In this document: positions 58,228 to 64,000 of the stretch, one piece after another | Numbering within the stretch: position 1 is the first letter of the stretch | How the letters are laid out: every line of letters begins with the position of its first letter | Source of the DNA: Chitinophagaceae bacterium | GTDB taxonomy: Bacteria; Bacteroidota; Bacteroidia; Chitinophagales; Chitinophagaceae | DNA length: 64,000 bases | NCBI GenBank assembly: GCA_004173235.1 | Contig: SEAC01000019.1 | Coordinates: 1-64,000 of the forward strand | Direction: 5' to 3' | Made by a program: the position numbers and the translations under genes | Notes under the pieces: generated by a model | What the model was told of the DNA's origin: nothing | The model's input: only the letters and a program-made list of their open reading frames with translations | Databases searched by the model: none

Positions 58228-59529
58228 ATGGCCCGAACCCTCCTGCTGTTTTTGGTTTCCACGATTTCCACGAACACCATGGCACAGCAACGCACCAACC
58301 CCGCCATCGAAACAGGAGCGAACCGGATCGAACAGCAATGCATTTCGTGGCGCCAAACCCTGCACGCTTATCCGGAACTGGGGAACCGCGAAACAAACAC
58401 GGCGCGCTTCATTGCCGCCCAGCTGCGCGCAAGCGGCCTCGAAGTGCAGGAAGGCATTGCCCACACGGGCGTTGTAGCAATACTGCGGGGTGGAAAGCCG
58501 GGTGCCGTGGTGGGCCTGCGCGCAGACATGGACGCCCTACCGGTAACCGAACGCACACCGGTTCCGTTTGCATCGAAAGCCAGGACGAACTACAACGGAC
58601 AGGAAGTGGGTGTGATGCATGCGTGTGGCCACGACAGCCACGTGGCCATGCTGTTGGCTGTGGCCCATGTGCTGAGCGGAATAAAAAAAGAATTGCCCGG
58701 CACCGTGAAATTCATCTTCCAGCCTGCGGAAGAAGGTGCCCCTGCCGGTGAGGAAGGCGGCGCTGCGCTGATGATCAAAGAAGGCGTGCTGGAAAACCCG
58801 AAAGTGGACGCCTTGTTCGGACTGCACATCAACGCGCAAACTCCGGCAGGCACCATCAAGTATCGCCCCGAGGGAATGATGGCCGCTGCCGACTGGTTTC
58901 ACATCACCATTAAAGGAAAACAATCACACGGCGCACAACCCTGGATGGGCATCGACCCGGTAGTGATCGGAGCACAAATCATTAATGGACTGCAAACGAT
59001 CGTTAGCCGCCAATCGGAGCTAACAAAAAATGCCGTGGTGATCTCCACTACGATGGTGCAGGCTGGTGTGCGCGAGAACATCATACCCGAGCAGGTAACA
59101 CTGAGCGGAACGATCCGTACACTCGACAAAGAGATGCAGCAGGATGTGCTACAACGGGTGGTGCGCACAGCGGAGCATATCGCTGAAGCATCTGGTGCCA
59201 CGGCCACAGTGACGTTCGAACACAAAACACTGGTCACCTACAACGATCCGAAACTGACCGAGCAAATGCTGCCTTCGTTGCGAAAAGCGTCCGGCGACGT
59301 GCAATTAATGGAAGCTGTAACAGGCGCAGAAGACTTCTCCTTCTTTAATGAAAAGGTGCCTTCCTTGTTCTTCTACGTTGGCGGCATGACACCAGGCACA
59401 GACCCGAAGACAACCGCCGCGCATCACACGCCCGACTTCTTCATCGATGAAACCGGATTCAAAACGGGAATAAAAGCATTCGCATACCTGGTAACCGACT
59501 ACCTGCAGCAGGCAGCGCGGGGGCGCTGA
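58228..59529 (+). CDS. Exported M20D family amidohydrolase
   Basis: The 433-residue protein has a signal peptide (MARTLLLFLVSTISTNTMAQ). The M20D metal site is visible in VVGLRADMDALPV, VGVMHACGHDSHVAMLL (Cys-Gly-His-Asp) and FQPAEEGAPAGEEGGA (Glu pair), with a later His in TTAAHHTPDFF. The dimerisation domain has GKQSHGAQPWMGIDPV. Relatives hydrolyse N-acyl amino acids or peptides such as hippurate. A TATCTTTC near-consensus -7 box lies about 20 nt upstream. It converges on feoB with adjoining stop codons. Confidence 0.92.
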   Translation: MARTLLLFLVSTISTNTMAQQRTNPAIETGANRIEQQCISWRQTLHAYPELGNRETNTARFIAAQLRASGLEVQEGIAHTGVVAILRGGKPGAVVGLRADMDALPVTERTPVPFASKARTNYNGQEVGVMHACGHDSHVAMLLAVAHVLSGIKKELPGTVKFIFQPAEEGAPAGEEGGAALMIKEGVLENPKVDALFGLHINAQTPAGTIKYRPEGMMAAADWFHITIKGKQSHGAQPWMGIDPVVIGAQIINGLQTIVSRQSELTKNAVVISTTMVQAGVRENIIPEQVTLSGTIRTLDKEMQQDVLQRVVRTAEHIAEASGATATVTFEHKTLVTYNDPKLTEQMLPSLRKASGDVQLMEAVTGAEDFSFFNEKVPSLFFYVGGMTPGTDPKTTAAHHTPDFFIDETGFKTGIKAFAYLVTDYLQQAARGR

Positions 59530-61647
59530 TTATTTGAACAGCTGGTAAGCAAGCAGGCTCATGAAATACGCAATGGCAGTCATGTAGGTAAACTGTATCG
59601 CTGGCCACTTCCATGATTTCGTTTCGCGTCGCACAACGGCAAGCGTGCTCATGCATTGCATGGCGAATACGTAAAAGATCATCAGCGAAAGACCTGTTGC
59701 AAGCGTGAAGAGCGGGGTGCCATCTTCCTTCTTCGCATCGCGCAGCTTCTGGCTCAGGCGCACGCCTTCATCATCTTCACCAACACTGTACAGCGTAGCC
59801 ATCGTGCCTACAAACACTTCACGCGCAGCAAACGAAGTGATGAGTGAAATGCCAATACGCCAGTCGTAACCAAGCGGTTTGATGGCCGGCTCGATGGCCT
59901 TTCCGAGAATGCCGGCATAGGATGCTTCCAGCTTCCCTGCTTTGTAACGCGTGTGGATCTCGTCGGGGCTGAAGCGTTGCTCCTGTACTTCCCGCACACG
60001 ATTGGCTTCCACCGCTTCCATTCTTTTGGACGGTCCGAAAGAACTCAGTGCCCATAGCAGCAGGCTGATCACCATGATGACGCGGCCTGCTTCCATTACA
60101 AACACGCGCGCCTTTTGCACCATCGTGGTGCCCACGTTTTGCCAGCGTGGTGCGCGGTAGATGGGCAGTTCGAGAATGAAGAAACTTTTCTCGTTGATGC
60201 GAATGAATTGCTTGGCCACCCACGAAACAAATAGCGCCATCACAAGGCCAAGCAGGTACAGACCCATCATCACCAAACCCTGGAGGCTGACGAAACCAAG
60301 GTAGTAGGTGTTGGGAATGACGAGGCCAATGAGAATGACATAAACAGGAAGTCGTGCCGAGCACGATATAAGCGGCGTAACGAGAATGGTAAGCAAGCGC
60401 TCCTTTCGATTTTCGATTGCGCGTGCGCTCATGATGGCGGGTACGGCACAGGCAAAGCCGGAGATCAGCGGCATCACGCTCTTTCCGTTGAGTCCAACGC
60501 TGCGCATCAACCGGTCGGTAAGAAAAGAAATGCGTGCCATATAGCCGGTGTCTTCCAACAAGGTGATGAGCCCGAAGAGGATCATGATCTGCGGCACGAA
60601 TACCACGATACCGCCCAGGCCGGCAACAACACCGTTGATGAGCAGGTCGCTGAACCATCCTTCGGGCAGCACGCGCGCCAGCCATCCGCTGGTAGCGGCA
60701 AAGCCGGAGTCGATCCAATCCATCGGGTACTGCGCCAGTAGAAATACGGATTGGAAAAGCAGGAAAAGCACCGCGAGCAGTATGAGGTAGCCCCACTTGC
60801 GGTGGAGCAACAGGTTGTCGAGGCGATCGGTAAAGAGTGTTTGTTGTTTCGGGTCGGGCTCACTCACGGAAGCCTGCATCACATGCTTGATGCGCGTGTA
60901 ACGTTGAAGGATCTCTGACGCCTGCGTGCGGGTGTGGTTGAACTGGTGCTTTTCTTCGATGCGCTCGATGCTATCCTGCACAGCAACGGGCAGGTTGAAC
61001 TGCTCGTGGTTGATGAGGTAATGAATGGCGGAGTAATCGCTGATGTCGGGAAGCAAGGCCTGCACGTCGCTGATGGCCGCACCGGCAAGCTCGCGGTGAT
61101 CGATAAAATCGCGGGCCGGCACCTTGTAAGCGTGGGAAGCACTCAGCTGCATCGCCTTCTTTAGTTGGGGGATGCCTTTGCCCTTGCGCGGGTTTACGGC
61201 GATAACGGGCACGCCGAGTTCCCGCTCCATTTCTGGGAGGTTGATCTCGATGCCCTTGCGGCGTGCGAGATCCACCATGGTGAGTGCGAGCACCACCGGC
61301 TTTCGGAGGTCGATAATCTGTGTACAGAAGAGCAGGTTGCGCTTGAGGTTCGAGGCATCAACCACCACCACAAACACGTCGGGCTGCACATCAGCATCCT
61401 GGCCAATGAGCACCCGGTAGCTCACCCATTCGTCGAGGCGCTTGGGGTAGAGACTATAGGTGCCTGGAAGGTCGATGATGGTAGCGGGAAATCCCTCGGA
61501 GAGCACGAGCGTGCCGCTCTTCTTCTCCATGGTGACGCCCGGGAAGTTGCCCACCTTCTGGTTGAGGCCGGTAAGGCAATTGAAGAGCGAACTTTTGCCG
61601 CTATTCGGGTTGCCTACAAGAGCAATATTTATGGTGCGTTGCGCCAC
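59530..61647 (-). CDS. feoB: Ferrous iron transporter FeoB
   Basis: The G domain has G1 LVGNPNSGKSSLFN, G2/switch VTMEKKSGT, G3 IDLPGTYSL and G4-like LTMVDLARR. A GTP-dissociation helical domain and a membrane part with gate motifs follow (GFACAVPAIMSARAI, LISCSARLPVYVIL). The product is about 705 residues. No ATG fits; I choose the GTG at 61647 (MAQRTINIALVGNP), three codons after a TTG at 61656. FeoA is encoded 3.2 kb away. It takes up Fe2+ across the inner membrane. Confidence 0.95.
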   Translation of the reverse strand: MAQRTINIALVGNPNSGKSSLFNCLTGLNQKVGNFPGVTMEKKSGTLVLSEGFPATIIDLPGTYSLYPKRLDEWVSYRVLIGQDADVQPDVFVVVVDASNLKRNLLFCTQIIDLRKPVVLALTMVDLARRKGIEINLPEMERELGVPVIAVNPRKGKGIPQLKKAMQLSASHAYKVPARDFIDHRELAGAAISDVQALLPDISDYSAIHYLINHEQFNLPVAVQDSIERIEEKHQFNHTRTQASEILQRYTRIKHVMQASVSEPDPKQQTLFTDRLDNLLLHRKWGYLILLAVLFLLFQSVFLLAQYPMDWIDSGFAATSGWLARVLPEGWFSDLLINGVVAGLGGIVVFVPQIMILFGLITLLEDTGYMARISFLTDRLMRSVGLNGKSVMPLISGFACAVPAIMSARAIENRKERLLTILVTPLISCSARLPVYVILIGLVIPNTYYLGFVSLQGLVMMGLYLLGLVMALFVSWVAKQFIRINEKSFFILELPIYRAPRWQNVGTTMVQKARVFVMEAGRVIMVISLLLWALSSFGPSKRMEAVEANRVREVQEQRFSPDEIHTRYKAGKLEASYAGILGKAIEPAIKPLGYDWRIGISLITSFAAREVFVGTMATLYSVGEDDEGVRLSQKLRDAKKEDGTPLFTLATGLSLMIFYVFAMQCMSTLAVVRRETKSWKWPAIQFTYMTAIAYFMSLLAYQLFK

Positions 61648-61749
61648 GAGGCGCAAAGTTAGCGCCCACCATCCTGCCGGGCTTACGATATAGGAAGTTT
61701 TGCAAAGGTTTATTGCCCGCGAAAAGGTGGCGCCATCCCAACTGCACCT

Positions 61750-61757
61750 TACATTTG
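61750..61757 (+). promoter_or_regulatory. -7 box TACATTTG of the M28 peptidase gene
   Basis: An exact TAnnTTTG match lies 23 nt before the ATG at 61781 in the divergent gap with feoB. Confidence 0.5.
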
Positions 61758-61780
61758 TTGCATCTCCTAAACTTTATCGA

Positions 61781-63430
61781 ATGCGTCTTTTCCTGCTGCC
61801 TCTGTTGGTCGTTTTGTCGGCACCGGCCCTAGCTCAAAAAACAAAGAAGGAAGACGCCGAGCTTGCCGCAAACCTGCGGCGCCACGTGGTGTTCCTTACT
61901 TCCAACGAACTCGAAGGACGCCGCACCGGAACGGAAGGAGAGCGCCTGGCCTCCGAATACCTGATGCTGCAGTTCGGCAAAGCGGGCCTTCAGCAAAAAG
62001 GCTCCGATGGGTTCCTGCAAGCCTTCCCGGTGGCGGATGGACTGAAAGTGGAGGGAACGCAGCTGCGCGTGGACGGAAAAGACCTGCAGCTGAATACGGA
62101 GTACTTTCCGCTGGCCTGGAGCGGAAACGCACAGGTGCAGGGCAATCCGGCCATTGCATTGCAGGAGCACGACACACCCTGGTTCAAAGACATCAAAGAC
62201 TTGCTCGAAGAAAATGCGCAGAACCCCCACTTCGACCTGCAGGATGCATTGCAAACGCTGGCAGCAACCGTGAAGAAGCGCGGAGCCACGGCACTGCTGC
62301 TGTATAATAGCTCCGGCATCGACGACAAACTGGCCTTCGAACCCAAGGACCGCCGCCCGCGCGTAGACATCCCCGTGTTGTACATAAGGAAAGAGGCTTT
62401 TGCCAAATACCTTCCCAACGAAAGCGGCTCGCACGCCATCACACTGGTGACGCAGGTGCGCGCACAAACACGCGAAGGACACAACGTGGTAGGATACCTC
62501 GACAACGGCGCCGCCCACACCATCGTCATCGGTGCGCACTTCGATCACCTGGGCCATGGCGAAGACGGCAACTCGCGCTTCACCGGCGACTCGGCACTGG
62601 TGCATCATGGCGCCGACGACAATGCCAGCGGCACTGCGGCACTGATCGAGCTCGCACGCCTGCTCAAGGCTTCGAAGTATAAAGGCAACAACTACCTGTT
62701 CATCGGGTTTTCCGGAGAAGAGCTCGGATTGTATGGCTCCAAATATTTCGTGGATCATCCTACCGTTGACCTGTCGAAAGTGAACTACATGATCAACCTC
62801 GATATGGTAGGACGACTGAACGACTCGACACACGCACTGACCGTTGGCGGCTACGGCACCTCACCCACCTGGGGCGAGCTGTATGGCATCACCGGCAAGA
62901 AAGCACTGTATGGTGGAAACCTCACTTACCGCTTTGACAGCAGCGGCACCGGTCCGAGCGACCATACGTCATTTTACCGAAAAGACATCCCGGTGCTTTT
63001 CTACTTCACCGGGCTTCACAGCGACTATCACAAACCCGGCGACGTTGCCGACAAGATCAATTATGCGGGAGAGGTACAGGTGTTGCGCCATATACTGAGC
63101 ATCATTCAAAAAACGGATGCGTCGGGTAAGATCGGTTTTAGTAAAACGCGCGAGGTGAGCATGAGCAACACACGCTTCAGCGTAACGATGGGCATCATGC
63201 CGGACTACACCTATCCTGGAGCAGGACTGCGCATAGATGGCTTGAGCAACGACCGGCCCGCACAAAAAGCCGGACTGCTTGCCGGCGACGTCATCACCGC
63301 GCTTGGCCCGCATAAAGTAACCTCTGTGGAAACATATATGGCTGCACTCGGCCAATTCAAAAAAGGCGACAGCACCGAAGTGACCTACCAGCGCAATGGC
63401 CAGGAAGCGAAAACCACCGTACAATTTTAA
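61781..63430 (+). CDS. Exported M28 family metallopeptidase with PDZ domain
   Basis: The ATG at 61781 gives a signal peptide (MRLFLLPLLVVLSAPALAQ) and 549 residues; the longer frame includes the promoter. A PA-like insertion is around residues 85-200. The M28 zinc aminopeptidase domain has IGAHFDHLGHG, HGADDNASGTAALIELAR, GFSGEELGLYGSKYF, MINLDMVGRLN and SDHTSFYRKDIPVLFY. A C-terminal PDZ domain follows (GLRIDGLSNDRPAQKAGLLA). It probably trims peptides outside the cytoplasm. Confidence 0.93.
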   Translation: MRLFLLPLLVVLSAPALAQKTKKEDAELAANLRRHVVFLTSNELEGRRTGTEGERLASEYLMLQFGKAGLQQKGSDGFLQAFPVADGLKVEGTQLRVDGKDLQLNTEYFPLAWSGNAQVQGNPAIALQEHDTPWFKDIKDLLEENAQNPHFDLQDALQTLAATVKKRGATALLLYNSSGIDDKLAFEPKDRRPRVDIPVLYIRKEAFAKYLPNESGSHAITLVTQVRAQTREGHNVVGYLDNGAAHTIVIGAHFDHLGHGEDGNSRFTGDSALVHHGADDNASGTAALIELARLLKASKYKGNNYLFIGFSGEELGLYGSKYFVDHPTVDLSKVNYMINLDMVGRLNDSTHALTVGGYGTSPTWGELYGITGKKALYGGNLTYRFDSSGTGPSDHTSFYRKDIPVLFYFTGLHSDYHKPGDVADKINYAGEVQVLRHILSIIQKTDASGKIGFSKTREVSMSNTRFSVTMGIMPDYTYPGAGLRIDGLSNDRPAQKAGLLAGDVITALGPHKVTSVETYMAALGQFKKGDSTEVTYQRNGQEAKTTVQF

Positions 63431-63439
63431 AGAAGCGCA

Positions 63440-63883
63440 ATGGCACAGATGAAGCTGGTATTGGACCATAGAGAAATGACGGATAGCTTCTTTGAAGACA
63501 CCCGCCTGCTGGGCATCATGGCACCCATCAAAGACTACAGCTTTTGCTGGCATATCAACCAGGCGATGGGCGTGGACTTTCGCATCAACAACGAGATCGA
63601 GATACAACTGAAGCGCAAGAACCGCGACTACTTCTTCACGGTTTTCGAATACACGCAACCCAACACAAGCCTCACGCACTATCTCTACAACAACCAGTAT
63701 GATGGCGAGTACCTCCTCCCCGAGTTTCGTCACCTCGACTTCCTGTGGCTCTTCAAAGGCGATCCGGTGAGCGATGATGAAATGGATACGGTGATGCAAA
63801 CCATCCGCGGCATCAAGAGCGTGCAGCTGGTGGTGGAGATGACGAACGAGCAGATCAAGAACAAGGAACACCTCGTTTTTTGA
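63440..63883 (+). CDS. IPExxxVDY family protein
   Basis: The 147-residue protein has MKLVLDHREMTDSFFED, FCWHINQAMGVDFRINNEIE, FFTVFEYTQPN and FLWLFKGDP, then IRGIKSVQLVVE at the end. This matches the Bacteroidota-specific family of unknown function named for the IPExxxVDY motif, seen here only partly (HINQAMGVDF). It follows the peptidase gene by 9 nt and precedes a pterin dehydratase gene, so it may be part of an operon. Confidence 0.75.
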   Translation: MAQMKLVLDHREMTDSFFEDTRLLGIMAPIKDYSFCWHINQAMGVDFRINNEIEIQLKRKNRDYFFTVFEYTQPNTSLTHYLYNNQYDGEYLLPEFRHLDFLWLFKGDPVSDDEMDTVMQTIRGIKSVQLVVEMTNEQIKNKEHLVF

Positions 63884-63907
63884 TGTTGGAATCAAAAAGA
63901 ATGAACT

Positions 63908-64000
63908 ATGTGGGCCGAGCAGGATGGAAAGTTATACCGGAAGATCACCTTTAAAGATTTCAGTGAAGCGTTCGCGTTCATGACACGCGTGGCCCTGGTT
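63908..64000 (+). CDS. Pterin-4a-carbinolamine dehydratase (N-terminal part, cut by window edge)
   Basis: The 31 visible residues read MWAEQDGKLYRKITFKDFSE and AFAFMTRVALV. The pattern L-x-R-x-x-x-F-x-D-F-x-x-A-x-x-F-M-x-x-V-A is the start of the PCD/DCoH family, which dehydrates carbinolamine in the tetrahydropterin cycle. The active-site histidines lie outside the window. Confidence 0.8.
   Translation, partial: MWAEQDGKLYRKITFKDFSEAFAFMTRVALV

Overview
The window looks like chromosomal DNA of a Bacteroidota bacterium, most likely in or near the Chitinophagaceae. This is inferred from GC-rich host genes, promoters with the Bacteroidota -7 box TAnnTTTG close to start codons, little sign of Shine-Dalgarno sites, an IPExxxVDY family protein, LpoB/COG3014 lipoproteins, and a sphingolipid desaturase in a phylum known to make sphingolipids.

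Layout. 1-8.6 kb: partial PadR regulator, lipoproteins (COG3014 and LpoB-like), an isopenicillin-N-synthase-like dioxygenase, ExbD, a universal stress protein, AsnS and a four-helix-bundle protein, with REP-like repeats. 8.8-15.6 kb: a same-strand cluster of four exported proteins, three of them without a recognised family and one an alpha/beta hydrolase. One of the unrecognised proteins ends in a thioredoxin-like CxxC domain. 15.9-25.1 kb: a two-component system, an aminotransferase with RidA, a PolB-type exonuclease, ManC and KdsD (surface sugar precursors), and RecQ.

25.3-32.9 kb: an AT-rich integrative element of about 7.6 kb in the 3' end of tRNA-Phe, bounded by 14-bp direct repeats. It carries a tyrosine integrase, an excisionase-like HTH protein, a winged-helix protein next to 22-23 bp iteron-like repeats, an AT-hook-like protein, a long nested palindrome, a membrane protein and a single-chain type IIG restriction-modification enzyme. 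It resembles a small defence island with a plasmid-like control region.

33-45.9 kb: hypothetical genes, an AlkD-like repair protein, an exported caspase with two WD40-type beta-propeller proteins in one operon, a close homologue of eukaryotic dihydroceramide Delta-4 desaturase (DEGS) divergent from a NAPE-PLD-like metallo-hydrolase, and the end-joining pair Ku (with an apparent internal deletion) and LigD (ligase-polymerase only). 46-64 kb: envelope proteins (OmpA lipoprotein and others), a frameshifted DUF3592 gene, TrpF, SSB, a PIF1-like helicase, MnmG, YbeY, FeoA, NadD, a chromate-type transporter, M20 and M28 peptidases, FeoB, an IPExxxVDY protein and the start of a pterin carbinolamine dehydratase gene.

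Two parS-like palindromes lie between mnmG and ybeY, which suggests the window is in the origin-proximal part of the chromosome. Much of the intergenic space is short-repeat DNA: two related REP hairpin families, a ~150-bp inverted-repeat element in three places, a 132-bp triplication and an 18-bp array.
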